From Atherix ibis (lineage: Eukaryota > Arthropoda > Insecta > Diptera > Athericidae): DNA of 64,000 nucleotides. Below are positions 44,371 through 56,100 of the stretch, one piece after another. The translations under genes and the position numbers were made by a program. Position 1 is the first letter of the stretch, and every line of letters starts with the position of its first letter. The stretch covers positions 16,655,933 to 16,719,932 of the forward strand of contig OY282608.1 in the NCBI GenBank assembly GCA_958298945.1, in the 5' to 3' direction. The notes beneath the pieces were generated by a model. The model was not told the DNA's origin and made no database searches. It saw only the letters and a list, made by a program, of their open reading frames with translations.

Positions 44371-46473
44371 TTGGTTTGTTCGTTTATTGGTTTGTTGGTT
44401 TATTGGTTTGTTGGTTGTTGGCTTGTTGGTTTGTTGGCTTGTTGGCTTGTTGGTTTGTTGGTTTGTTCGTTTGTTGGTTTGTTGGTTTGTTGTTTTGTTG
44501 GTTTGTTGGTTTGTTGGCTTGTTGGCTTGTTGGTTTGTTGGTTTTTTGGTTTGTTGTTTTGTTGGTTTGTTGGCTTGTTGGCTTGTTGGTTTGTTGGTTT
44601 GTTTGTTTGTTGGTTTGTTGGTTTGTTGGTTTTTTGGTTTGTTGGCTTGTTGGTTTGTTGGTTTGTTGGTTTGTTGGTTTGTTCGTTTGTTGGTTTTTTG
44701 GTTTGTTGGTTTGTTGGTTTGTTGGCATGTTGGCTTGTTGGTTTGTTGGTTTGTTGGCTTGTTGGTTTGTTGGTTTTTTGGGTTGTTTGTTTGTTGGTTT
44801 GTTGGTTTGTTGGTTTGTTGGTTTGTTGGTTTGTTGGTTTTTTGGTTTTTTGGTTTGTTTATTTGTTGGTTTGTTGGTTTTTTGGCTTGTTGGTTTGTTG
44901 GTTTGTTCGTTTGTTGGTTTGTTGGTTTGTTGGTTTGTTGGCTTGTTGGTTTGTTGGTTTGTTGGTTTGTTGGTTTGTTGGTTTGTTGGTTTGTTGGTTT
45001 GTTGGTTTGTTGGTTTGTTGGTTTGTTGGTTTGTTGGTTTGTTCGTTTGTTGGTTTGTTGGTTTGTTGGTTTGTTGGTTTGTTGGTTTGTTGGTTTGTTG
45101 GTTTGTTGGTTTGTTGGTTTGTTGGCTTGTTGGCTTGTTGGTTTTTTGGTTTGTTCGTTTGTTGGTTTGTTGGTTTGTTCGTTTGTTGGATTGTTGGTTT
45201 GATGGTTTGTTGGTTTGTTTGTTTGTTGGTTTGTTCGTTTGTTCGTTTGTTCGTTTGTTGGTTTGTTGGTTTGTTGGTTTGTTCGTTTGTTGGTTTGTTT
45301 TTTTGTTGGTTTGTTGGTTTGTTGGCTTTTTGGTTTGTTGGTTTCTTGGTTTGTTCGTTTGTAGGCTTGTTCGTTTGTTGGCTTGTAGGTTTATCGGCTA
45401 GTTGGTTTGTTGGTTTGTTGGTTTGTTGGTTTGTTGGCTTGTTGGTTTGTTGGCTTGTTGGCTTGTTGGTTTGTTGGCTTGTCCGTTTGTTGGTTTGTTA
45501 ATTTGTTGGTTTGTTGGTTTGTTGGTTTGTTGGCTTGTTGGCTTATTGGTTTGTTGGTTTGTTGGGTTGTTCGTTTGTTGGTTTTTTGGTTTGTTGGTTT
45601 GTTGGTTTGTTGGCATCTTGGTTTGTTGGCTTGTTGGCTTGTTGGCTTATTGGTTTGTTGGCTTGTTGGTTTGATGGCTTGTTGGCTTGTTGGTTTGTCG
45701 GTTTATTGGTTTGTTTGTTTGTTGGTTTGTTGGTTTGTTGGTTTGTTGGTTTGTTGGTTTTTTGGTTTTTTGGTTTGTTCATTTGTTGGTTTGTTGGTTT
45801 GTTGGTTTTTTGGCTTGTTGGTTTGTTGGTTTGTTCGTTTGTTGGTTTGTTGGTTTGTTGGTTTGTTGGCTTGTTGGTTTGTTGGTTTGTTGGTTTGTTG
45901 GTTTGTTGGTTTGTTGGTTTGTTGGTTTGTTGGTTTGTTGGTTTGTTGGTTTGTTCGTTTGTTGGTTTGTTGGTTTGTTGGTTTGTTGGTTTGTTGGTTT
46001 GTTGGTTTGTTGGTTTGTTGGTTTGTTGGCTTGTTGGCTTGTTGGCTTGTTGGTTTTTTGGTTTGTTCGTTTGTTGGTTTGTTGGTTTGTTGGTTTGTTG
46101 GATTCTTGGTTTGATGGTTTGTTGGTTTGTTGGTTTGTTGGTTTGTTCGTTTGTTCGTTTGTTCGTTTGTTAATTTGTTGGTTTGTTGGTTTGTTCGTTT
46201 GTTCGTTTGTTGGTTTGTTGGTTTGTTGGTTTGTTGGATTGTTGGTTTGATGGTTTGTTGGTTTGTTGGTTTGTTGGTTTGTTCGTTTGTTCGTTTGTTC
46301 GTTTGTTGGTTTGTTGGTTTGTTGGTTTGTTCGTTTGTTGGTTTGTTGGTTTGTTGGTTTGTTTTTTTGTTGGTTTGTTGGTTTGTTGGTTTGTTGGCTT
46401 GTTGGTTTGTTGGTTTGTTGGTTTGTTCGTTTGTTGGCTTGTTCGTTTGTTGGCTTGTAGGTTTGTCGGCTAG
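44371..46473 (+). repeat. Linker plus copy 2 of the 39,089-41,061 block
   Basis: 44,371-44,727 repeats the start of the 42,493 linker and then the GGTTTTTT/GGCATGTT segment. From about 44,728 the order follows 39,198-41,061, including the TTTATCGG marker form at 45,401. Confidence 0.8.
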
Positions 46474-47340
46474 TTGGTTTATTGGTTTGTTGGTTTGTTG
46501 GTTTGTTGGTTTGTTGGCTTGTTGGTTTGTTGGCTTGTTGGCTTGTTGGTTTGTTGGTTTGTCCGTTTGTTGGTTTGTTGGTTTGTTGGTTTGTTGGTTT
46601 GTTGGTTTGTTGGTTTGTTGGCTTGTTGGCTTGTTGGTTTGTTGGTTTGTTGTTTTGTTGGTTTGTTGGCTTGTTGGCTTGTTAGTTTGTTGGTTTGTTT
46701 GTTTGTTGGTTTGTTGGTTTGTTGGTTTGTTGGTTTTTTGGTTTGTTGGCTTGTTGGTTTGTTGGTTTGTTGGTTTGTTGGGTTGTTCGTTTGTTGGTTT
46801 TTTGGTTTGTTGGTTTTTTGGTTTGTTGGCATGTTGGTTTGTTGGCTTGTTGGCTTGTTGGCTTACTGGTTTGTTGGCTTGTTGGTTTGATGGCTTGTTG
46901 GCTTGTTGGTTTGTTGGTTTGTTGGTTTGTTCGTTTGTTGGTATATTCGTTTGTTGGTTTGTTGGTTTGTTGGTTTGTTGGTTTGTTGGTTTATTGACTT
47001 GTTGGTTTGGTGGTTTGTTGGTTTCTTGGTTTGTTGGTTTGTTGGTTTGTTCGTTTGTTGGTTTGTTGGTTTGTTGGTTTGTTGGTTTGTTGGTTTCTTG
47101 CTTTGTTGGTTTGTTGGTTTGTTCGTTTGTTGGTTTGTTGGTTTGTTGGTTTGTTGGTTTGTTGGTTTGTTCGTTTGTTGGTTTGTTGGTTTGTTGGTTT
47201 GTTGGCTTGTTGGTTTGTTGGTTTGTTGGTTTGTTGGTTTGTTGGATTGTTGGTTTGTTCGTTTGTTGGCTTGTTGGTTTGTTGGCTTGTTGGCTTTTTG
47301 ATTTGTTGGCTTGTTCCCTTGTTGGTTTGTTGGTTTGTTG
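46474..47340 (+). repeat. Partial third copy of the 41,062 block
   Basis: Matches 41,062 and 42,948 from the marker through GTCCGTTTGT, GGCTTACT, GGTATATT and GGTTTCTTGC. After GGCTTTTTGATTTGTT near 47,290 it turns into the 47-53 kb zone with a TTCCCTTG variant. Confidence 0.83.
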
Positions 47341-48250
47341 GTTTGTTGGTTCGTTGGTTTGTTGGTTAGTTGGCTTGTTGGCTTGTTGGTTTGTTGGTTT
47401 GTTGGCTTGTTGGTTTGTTGGTTTTTGGTTTGTTTGTTTGTTGGTTTGTTGGTTTGTTGGTTTGTTGGCTTGTTGGTTTGTTGGTTTGTTGGTTTGTTGG
47501 TTTGTTGATTTTTTGGTTTTTGGGTTTGTTCGTTTGTTGGTTTGTTGGTTTGTTGGTTTGTTGGTTTGTTCGTTTGTTCGTTTGTTGGTTTGTTGATTTG
47601 TTGGTTTGTTGGCTTGTTGGCTTGTTGGTCTGTTGATTTGTTTGTTTGTTTGTTTGTTGGTTTGTTCGTTTATTGGTTTGTTGGTTTGTTGGTTTGTTGG
47701 TTTGTTGGTTTGTTGGTTTGTTGGTTTGTTGGTTTGTTGGTTTGTTGGTTTGTTCGTTTGTTGGTTTGTTGGTTTGTTGGTTTGTTGGCTTGTTGGCTTG
47801 TTGGTTTGTTGGTTTGTTGGTTTGTTCGTTTGTTGGTTTGTTGGTTTGTTGGTTTGTTGGTTTGTTGGTTTGTTGGTTTGTTGGTTTGTTGGTTTGTTGG
47901 TTCGTTTGTTTGTTGGTTAGTTGGCTTGTTGGCTTGTTGGTTTGTTGGTTTGTTGGCTTGTTGGTTTGTTGGTTTTTTGGTTTGTTTGTTTGTTGGTTTG
48001 TTGGTTTGTTGGTTTGTTGGCTTGTTGGTTTGTTGGTTTGTTGGTTTGTTGGTTTGTTGATTTTTTGGTTTTTGGGTTTGTTCGTTTGTTGGTTTGTTGG
48101 TTTGTTGGTTTGTTGGTTTGTTCGTTTGTTCGTTTATTGGTTTGTTGATTTGTTGGTTTGTTGGCTTGTTGGCTTGTTGGTTTGTTGAATTGTTGGTTTG
48201 TTTGTTTGTTGGTTTGTTCGTTTATTGGTTTGTTGGTTTGTTGGTTTGTT
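47341..48250 (+). repeat. 0.9 kb block C, copy 1 of 3
   Basis: Carries GGTTCGTT, GGTTAGTT, the GGTTTTT slip at 47,420, GATTTTTT GGTTTTTG, a CGTTTGTT pair, GATTTGTT and a stretch of TGTTTGTT tetramers near 47,640, then GGTTCGTT TGTTTGTT near 47,900. Copies lie at about 51,090-52,010 (offset 3,751, later 3,759) and 52,608-53,530 (offset 5,269-5,277). Confidence 0.85.
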
Positions 48251-50830
48251 GGCTTGTTGGTTTGTTGGCTTGTTGGCTTGTTGGTTTGTTGGTTTGTTCG
48301 TTTGTTGGTTTGTTGGCTTGTTGGCTTGTTGGTTTGTTGGTTTGTTGGTTTGTTGGTTTGTTGGGTTGTTCGTTTGCTGGTTTTTTGGTTTGTTGGTTTG
48401 TTGGTTTGTTGGCATGTTGGTTTGTTGGCTTGTTGGCTTGTTGGCTTATTGGTTTGTTGGCTTGTTGGTTTGATGGCTTGTTGGCTTGTTGGTTTGTTGG
48501 TTTGTTGGTTTGTTCGTTTGTTGGTTTGTTGGTTTGTTGGTTTGTTGGTTTGTTGGTTTGTTGGTTTGTTGGTTTGTTGGTTTTTTGGTTTTTTGGTTTG
48601 TTCGTTTGTTGGTTTGTTGGTTTTTTGGCTTGTTGGTTTGTTGGTTTGTTCGTTTGTTGGTTTGTTGGTTTGTTGGTTTGTTGGCTTGTTGGTTTGTTGG
48701 TTTGTTGGTTTGTTGGTTTGTTGGTTTGTTGGTTTGTTGGTTTGTTGGTTTGTTGGTTTGTTGGTTTGTTGGTTTGTTCGTTTGTTGGTTTGTTGGTTTG
48801 TTGGTTTGTTGGTTTGTTGGTTTGTTGGTTTGTTAGTTTGTTGGTTTGTTGGTTTGTTGGTTTGTTGGCTTGTTGGCTTGTTGGTTTTTTGGTTTGCTCG
48901 TTTGTTGGTTTGTTGGTTTGTTGGTTTGTTGGTTTGTTGGTTTGTTGGCTTGTTGGTTTGTTGGTTTGTTCGTTTGTTGGCTTGTTCGTTTGTTGGCTTG
49001 TAGGTTTGTCGGCTAGTTGGTTTATTGGTTTGTTGGTTTGTTGGTTTGTTGGTTTGTTGGCTTGTTGGTTTGTTGGTTTGTTGGTTTGTTGGCATGTTGG
49101 TTTGTTGGCTTGTTGGCTTGTTGGCTTACTGGTTTGTTGGCTTGTTGGTTTGATGGCTTGTTGGTTTGTTGGTTTGTTGGTTTGTTTGTTTGTTGGTTTG
49201 TTGGTTTATTGGCTTATTGGTTTGTTGGTTTCTTGGTTTGTTGGTTTGTTCGTTTGTTGGTTTGTTGGTTTGTTGGTTTGGTGGTTTGTTGGTTTGTTGG
49301 TTTTTTGGTTTGTTGGTTTGTTCGTTTGTTGGTTTGTTGGTTTGTTGGTTTGTTGGTTTGTTCGTTTGTTGGTTTGTTGGTTTGTTGGTTTGTTGGCTTG
49401 TTGGTTTGTTGGTTTGTTGGTTTGTTGGTTTGTTGGATTCTTGGTTTGTTCGTTTGTTGGCTTGTTGGTTTGTTGGCTTGTTGGATTTTTGATTTGTTGG
49501 CTTGTTGCCTTGTTGGTTTGTTGGTTTGTTGGTTTGTTGGTTCATTGGTTTGTTGGTTAGTTGGCTTGTTGGCTTGTTGGTTTGTTGGTTTGTTGGTTTG
49601 TTGGCTTGTTGGTTTGTTGGTTTGTTGGTTTGTTGGTTTTTTGGTTTTTTGGTTTGTTCGTTTGTTGGTTTGTTGGTTTGTTGGTTTATTGGTTTGTTCG
49701 TTTGTTGGTTTGTTGATTTGTTGGTTTGTTGGCTTGTTGGCTTGTTGGTTTGTTGATTTGTTGGTTTGTTTGTTTGTTGGTTTGTTCGTTTGTTGGTTTG
49801 TTGGTTTGTTGGTTTGTTGGTTTGTTGGTTTGTTGGTTTGTTGGTTTGTTGGTTTGTTGGTTTGTTGGTTTGTTGGTTTGTTGGTTTGTTGGTTTGTTGG
49901 TTTGTTCGTTTGTTGGTTTGTTGGTTTGTTGGTTTGTTGGTTTGTTGGTTTGTTGGTTTGTTGGTTTGTTGGCTTGTTGGTTTGTTGGCTTGTTGGCTTG
50001 TTGGTTTGTTGGTTTGTTCGTTTGTTGGTTTGTTGGTTTGTTGGTTTGTTGGTTTGTTGGTTTGTTGGCTTGTTGGCTTGTTGGTTTGTTGGTTTGTTGT
50101 TTTGTTGGTTTGTTGGCTTGTTGGTTTGTTGGTTTGTTGGTTTGTTTGTTTGTTGGTTTGTTGTTTTGTTGGTTTGTTGGCTTGTTAGTTTGTTGGTTTA
50201 TTGGTTTGTTGGCTTGTTGGCTTGTTGGCTTATTGGTTTGTTGGCTTGTTGGTTTGATGGCTTGTTGGCTTGTTGGTTTGTTGGTTTGTTGGTTTGTTCG
50301 TTTGTTGGTATGTTCGTTTGTTGGTTTGTTGGTTTGTTGGTTTGTTGGTTTGTTGGTTTGTTGGTTTGTTGGTTTGTTGGTTTGTTCGTTTGTTGGTTTG
50401 TTCGTTTGTTGGTTTGTTGGTTTGTTGGTTTGTTGGTTTGTTGGTTTGTTCGTTTGTTGGTTTGTTGGTTTGTTGGTTTGTTGGTTTGCTGGCTTGTTGG
50501 TTTGTTGGTTTGTTGGTTTGTTGGTTTGTTGGATTGTTGGATTGTTCGTTTGTTCGTTTGTTGGCTTGTTGGTTTGTTGGCTTGTTGGCTTTTCGATTTG
50601 TTGGCTTGTTGGTTTGTTGGTTTGTTGGTTTGTTGGTTTGTTGGTTTGTTGGTTAGTTGGCTTGTTGGCTTGTTGGTTTGATGGTTTGTTGGCTTGTTGG
50701 TTTGTTGGTTTTTTGGTTTGTTTGTTTGTTGGTTTGTTGGTTTGTTGGTTTTTTGGTTTGTTGGTTTGTTGGTTTTTTGGTTTGTTGGTTTGTTGGTTTG
50801 TTGGTTTTTTGGTTTTTTGGTTTGTTCGTT
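48251..50830 (+). repeat. 2.6 kb block D, copy 1 of 2 (offset about 5,270)
   Basis: Repeated at 53,530-56,100. From 49,017 to about 50,830 I noticed one substitution (GGTTTGCT near 50,488 against GGTTTGTT). To the left, three run-length changes (11 to 10 units at 48,691, 6 to 5 at 48,787, 5 to 6 at 48,907) explain the offset change from 5,277 to 5,269. The marker reads TAGGTTTGTCGG at 49,016 and AGGGTTGTCGG at 54,285. Confidence 0.9.
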
Positions 50831-51089
50831 TGTTGGTTTGTTGATTTCTTGCTTTGTTGGTTTGTTGGTTTGTTCGTTTGTTGGTTTGTTGGTTTGTTGG
50901 TTTGTTGGTTTGTTGGTTTGTTCGTTTGTTGGTTTGTTGGTTTGTTGGTTTGTTGGCTTGTTGGTTTGTTGGTTTGTTGGTTTGTTGGTTTGTTGGATTG
51001 TTGGTTTGTTCGTTTGTTGGCTTGTTGGTTTGTTGGCTTGTTGGCTTTTTGATTTGTTGGCTTGTTCCCTTTTTGGTTTGTTGGTTTGT
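50831..51089 (+). repeat. Transition from block D to block C
   Basis: After GGTTTTTT GGTTTTTT CGTTTGTT the copy at 50,831 continues with GATTTCTTGC and GGCTTTTTGATTTGTT near 51,045, while the partner at 56,100 continues into the right-hand zone. This is therefore the right breakpoint of the 2.6 kb duplication. Confidence 0.78.
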
Positions 51090-52010
51090 TGGTTTGTTGG
51101 TTCGTTGGTTTGTTGGTTAGTTGGCTTGTTGGCTTGTTGGTTTGTTGGTTTGTTGGCTTGTTGGTTTGTTGGTTTTTGGTTTGTTTGTTTGTTGGTTTGT
51201 TGGTTTGTTGGTTTGTTGGCTTGTTGGTTTGTTGGTTTGTTGGTTTGTTGGTTTGTTGATTTTTTGGTTTTTGGGTTTGTTCGTTTGTTGGTTTGTTGGT
51301 TTGTTGGTTTGTTGGTTTGTTCGTTTGTTCGTTTGTTGGTTTGTTGATTTGTTGGTTTGTTGGCTTATTGGCTTGTTGGTTTGTTGATTTGTTTGTTTGT
51401 TTGTTTGTTGGTTAGTTCGTTTATTGGTTTGTTGGTTTGTTGGTTTGTTGGTTTGTTGGTTTGTTGGTTTGTTGGTTTGTTGGTTTGTTGGTTTGTTGGT
51501 TTGTTCGTTTGTTGGTTTGTTGGTTTGTTGGTTTGTTGGCTTGTTGGCTTGTTGGTTTGTTGGTTTGTTGGTTTGTTCGTTTGTTGGTTTGTTGGTTTGT
51601 TGGTTTGTTGGTTTGTTGGTTTGTTGGTTTGTTGGTTTGTTGGTTTGTTGGTTTGTTGGTTCGTTTGTTTGTTGGTTAGTTGGCTTGTTGGCTTGTTGGT
51701 TTGTTGGTTTGTTGGCTTGTTGGTTTGTTGGTTTTTTGGTTTGTTTGTTTGTTGGTTTGTTGGTTTGTTGGTTTGTTGGCTTGTTGGTTTGTTGGTTTGT
51801 TGGTTTGTTGGTTTGTTGATTTTTTGGTTTTTGGGTTTGTTCGTTTGTTGGTTTGTTGGTTTGTTGGTTTGTTGGTTTGTTCGTTTGTTCGTTTATTGGT
51901 TTGTTGATTTGTTGGTTTGTTGGCTTGTTGGCTTGTTGGTTTGTTAAATTGTTGGTTTGTTTGTTTGTTGGTTTGTTCGTTTATTGGTTTGTTGGTTTGT
52001 TGGTTTGTTG
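51090..52010 (+). repeat. 0.9 kb block C, copy 2 of 3
   Basis: Matches copy 1 with small changes such as GGCTTATT for GGCTTGTT near 51,360 and GGTTAGTT for GGTTTGTT near 51,412. It appears identical to copy 3 at offset 1,518 over 51,357-51,947. Confidence 0.87.
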
Positions 52011-52607
52011 GCTTGTTGGTTTGTTGGTTTGTTGGTTTGTTGGTTTGTTCGTTTGTTGGTTTGTTGGTTTGTTGGTTTGTTGGTTTGTTGGTTTGTTGGA
52101 TTGTTGGTTTGTTCGTTTGTTGGCTTGTTGGTTTGTTGGCTTGTTGGCTTTTTGATTTGTTGGCTTGTTCCCTTTTTGGTTTGTTGGTTTGTTGGTTTGT
52201 TGGTTCGTTGGTTTGTTGGTTAGTTGGCTTGTTGGCTTGTTGGTTTGTTGGTTTGTTGGCTTGTTGGTTTGTTGGTTTTTGGTTTGTTTGTTTGTTGGTT
52301 TGTTGGTTTGTTGGTTTGTTGGCTTGTTGGTTTGTTGGTTTGTTGGTTTGTTGGTTTGTTGATTTTTTGGTTTTTGGGTTTGTTCGTTTGTTGGTTTGTT
52401 GGTTTGTTGGTTTGTTGGTTTGTTGGCTTGTTGGTTTGTTGGTTTGTTGGTTTGTTGGTTTGTTCGTTTGTTGGTTTGTTGGTTTGTTGGTTTGTTGGTT
52501 TGTTGGTTTGTTGGATTGTTGGTTTGTTCGTTTGTTGGCTTGTTGGTTTGTTGGCTTGTTGGCTTTTTGATTTGTTGGCTTGTTCCCTTTTTGGTTTGTT
52601 GGTTTGT
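52011..52607 (+). repeat. Short truncated copy of the block C left part (415-base step)
   Basis: The segment around GGCTTTTTGATTTGTT with TTCCCTTT occurs at 51,046, 52,149 and 52,561. Windows 51,062-51,259, 52,165-52,362 and 52,580-52,777 appear identical, with steps of 1,103 and 415. The middle copy stops at GGTTTTTG near 52,375 and re-enters the pattern upstream, as expected from one unequal exchange. Confidence 0.83.
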
Positions 52608-53530
52608 TGGTTTGTTGGTTCGTTGGTTTGTTGGTTAGTTGGCTTGTTGGCTTGTTGGTTTGTTGGTTTGTTGGCTTGTTGGTTTGTTGGTTTTTGGTTT
52701 GTTTGTTTGTTGGTTTGTTGGTTTGTTGGTTTGTTGGCTTGTTGGTTTGTTGGTTTGTTGGTTTGTTGGTTTGTTGATTTTTTGGTTTTTGGGTTTGTTC
52801 GTTTGTTGGTTTGTTGGTTTGTTGGTTTGTTGGTTTGTTCGTTTGTTCGTTTGTTGGTTTGTTGATTTGTTGGTTTGTTGGCTTATTGGCTTGTTGGTTT
52901 GTTGATTTGTTTGTTTGTTTGTTTGTTGGTTAGTTCGTTTATTGGTTTGTTGGTTTGTTGGTTTGTTGGTTTGTTGGTTTGTTGGTTTGTTGGTTTGTTG
53001 GTTTGTTGGTTTGTTGGTTTGTTCGTTTGTTGGTTTGTTGGTTTGTTGGTTTGTTGGCTTGTTGGCTTGTTGGTTTGTTGGTTTGTTGGTTTGTTCGTTT
53101 GTTGGTTTGTTGGTTTGTTGGTTTGTTGGTTTGTTGGTTTGTTGGTTTGTTGGTTTGTTGGTTTGTTGGTTTGTTGGTTCGTTTGTTTGTTGGTTAGTTG
53201 GCTTGTTGGCTTGTTGGTTTGTTGGTTTGTTGGCTTGTTGGTTTGTTGGTTTTTTGGTTTGTTTGTTTGTTGGTTTGTTGGTTTGTTGGTTTGTTGGCTT
53301 GTTGGTTTGTTGGTTTGTTGGTTTGTTGGTTTGTTGATTTTTTGGTTTTTGGGTTTGTTCGTTTGTTGGTTTGTTGGTTTGTTGGTTTGTTGGTTTGTTC
53401 GTTTGTTCGTTTATTGGTTTGTTGATTTGTTGGTTTGTTGGCTTGTTGGCTTGTTGGTTTGTTAAATTGTTGGTTTGTTTGTTTGTTGGTTTGTTCGTTT
53501 ATTGGTTTGTTGGTTTGTTGGTTTGTTGGC
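52608..53530 (+). repeat. 0.9 kb block C, copy 3 of 3
   Basis: Matches copy 2 at offset 1,518, including TTAAATTG near 53,461 (copy 1 has TTGAATTG near 48,186). Confidence 0.87.
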
Positions 53531-56100
53531 TTGTTGGTTTGTTGGCTTGTTGGCTTGTTGGTTTGTTGGTTTGTTCGTTTGTTGGTTTGTTGGCTTGTTG
53601 GCTTGTTGGTTTGTTGGTTTGTTGGTTTGTTGGTTTGTTGGGTTGTTCGTTTGCTGGTTTTTTGGTTTGTTGGTTTGTTGGTTTGTTGGCATGTTGGTTT
53701 GTTGGCTTGTTGGCTTGTTGGCTTATTGGTTTGTTGGCTTGTTGGTTTGATGGCTTGTTGGCTTGTTGGTTTGTTGGTTTGTTGGTTTGTTCGTTTGTTG
53801 GTTTGTTGGTTTGTTGGTTTGTTGGTTTGTTGGTTTGTTGGTTTGTTGGTTTGTTGGTTTTTTGGTTTTTTGGTTTGTTCGTTTGTTGGTTTGTTGGTTT
53901 TTTGGCTTGTTGGTTTGTTGGTTTGTTCGTTTGTTGGTTTGTTGGTTTGTTGGTTTGTTGGCTTGTTGGTTTGTTGGTTTGTTGGTTTGTTGGTTTGTTG
54001 GTTTGTTGGTTTGTTGGTTTGTTGGTTTGTTGGTTTGTTGGTTTGTTCGTTTGTTGGTTTGTTGGTTTGTTGGTTTGTTGGTTTGTTGGTTTGTTAGTTT
54101 GTTGGTTTGTTGGTTTGTTGGTTTGTTGGCTTGTTGGCTTGTTGGTTTTTTGGTTTGCTCGTTTGTTGGTTTGTTGGTTTGTTGGTTTGTTGGTTTGTTG
54201 GTTTGTTGGTTTGTTGGCTTGTTGGTTTGTTGGTTTGTTCGTTTGTTGGCTTGTTCGTTTGTTGGCTTGTAGGGTTGTCGGCTAGTTGGTTTATTGGTTT
54301 GTTGGTTTGTTGGTTTGTTGGTTTGTTGGCTTGTTGGTTTGTTGGTTTGTTGGTTTGTTGGCATGTTGGTTTGTTGGCTTGTTGGCTTGTTGGCTTACTG
54401 GTTTGTTGGCTTGTTGGTTTGATGGCTTGTTGGTTTGTTGGTTTGTTGGTTTGTTTGTTTGTTGGTTTGTTGGTTTATTGGCTTATTGGTTTGTTGGTTT
54501 CTTGGTTTGTTGGTTTGTTCGTTTGTTGGTTTGTTGGTTTGTTGGTTTGGTGGTTTGTTGGTTTGTTGGTTTTTTGGTTTGTTGGTTTGTTCGTTTGTTG
54601 GTTTGTTGGTTTGTTGGTTTGTTGGTTTGTTCGTTTGTTGGTTTGTTGGTTTGTTGGTTTGTTGGCTTGTTGGTTTGTTGGTTTGTTGGTTTGTTGGTTT
54701 GTTGGATTCTTGGTTTGTTCGTTTGTTGGCTTGTTGGTTTGTTGGCTTGTTGGATTTTTGATTTGTTGGCTTGTTGCCTTGTTGGTTTGTTGGTTTGTTG
54801 GTTTGTTGGTTCATTGGTTTGTTGGTTAGTTGGCTTGTTGGCTTGTTGGTTTGTTGGTTTGTTGGTTTGTTGGCTTGTTGGTTTGTTGGTTTGTTGGTTT
54901 GTTGGTTTTTTGGTTTTTTGGTTTGTTCGTTTGTTGGTTTGTTGGTTTGTTGGTTTATTGGTTTGTTCGTTTGTTGGTTTGTTGATTTGTTGGTTTGTTG
55001 GCTTGTTGGCTTGTTGGTTTGTTGATTTGTTGGTTTGTTTGTTTGTTGGTTTGTTCGTTTGTTGGTTTGTTGGTTTGTTGGTTTGTTGGTTTGTTGGTTT
55101 GTTGGTTTGTTGGTTTGTTGGTTTGTTGGTTTGTTGGTTTGTTGGTTTGTTGGTTTGTTGGTTTGTTGGTTTGTTCGTTTGTTGGTTTGTTGGTTTGTTG
55201 GTTTGTTGGTTTGTTGGTTTGTTGGTTTGTTGGTTTGTTGGCTTGTTGGTTTGTTGGCTTGTTGGCTTGTTGGTTTGTTGGTTTGTTCGTTTGTTGGTTT
55301 GTTGGTTTGTTGGTTTGTTGGTTTGTTGGTTTGTTGGCTTGTTGGCTTGTTGGTTTGTTGGTTTGTTGTTTTGTTGGTTTGTTGGCTTGTTGGTTTGTTG
55401 GTTTGTTGGTTTGTTTGTTTGTTGGTTTGTTGTTTTGTTGGTTTGTTGGCTTGTTAGTTTGTTGGTTTATTGGTTTGTTGGCTTGTTGGCTTGTTGGCTT
55501 ATTGGTTTGTTGGCTTGTTGGTTTGATGGCTTGTTGGCTTGTTGGTTTGTTGGTTTGTTGGTTTGTTCGTTTGTTGGTATGTTCGTTTGTTGGTTTGTTG
55601 GTTTGTTGGTTTGTTGGTTTGTTGGTTTGTTGGTTTGTTGGTTTGTTGGTTTGTTCGTTTGTTGGTTTGTTCGTTTGTTGGTTTGTTGGTTTGTTGGTTT
55701 GTTGGTTTGTTGGTTTGTTCGTTTGTTGGTTTGTTGGTTTGTTGGTTTGTTGGTTTGTTGGCTTGTTGGTTTGTTGGTTTGTTGGTTTGTTGGTTTGTTG
55801 GATTGTTGGATTGTTCGTTTGTTCGTTTGTTGGCTTGTTGGTTTGTTGGCTTGTTGGCTTTTCGATTTGTTGGCTTGTTGGTTTGTTGGTTTGTTGGTTT
55901 GTTGGTTTGTTGGTTTGTTGGTTAGTTGGCTTGTTGGCTTGTTGGTTTGATGGTTTGTTGGCTTGTTGGTTTGTTGGTTTTTTGGTTTGTTTGTTTGTTG
56001 GTTTGTTGGTTTGTTGGTTTTTTGGTTTGTTGGTTTGTTGGTTTTTTGGTTTGTTGGTTTGTTGGTTTGTTGGTTTTTTGGTTTTTTGGTTTGTTCGTTT
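53531..56100 (+). repeat. 2.6 kb block D, copy 2 of 2
   Basis: Matches 48,251-50,830. Contains the last TCGGCTAG marker of the window (ending at 54,285). Confidence 0.9.
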
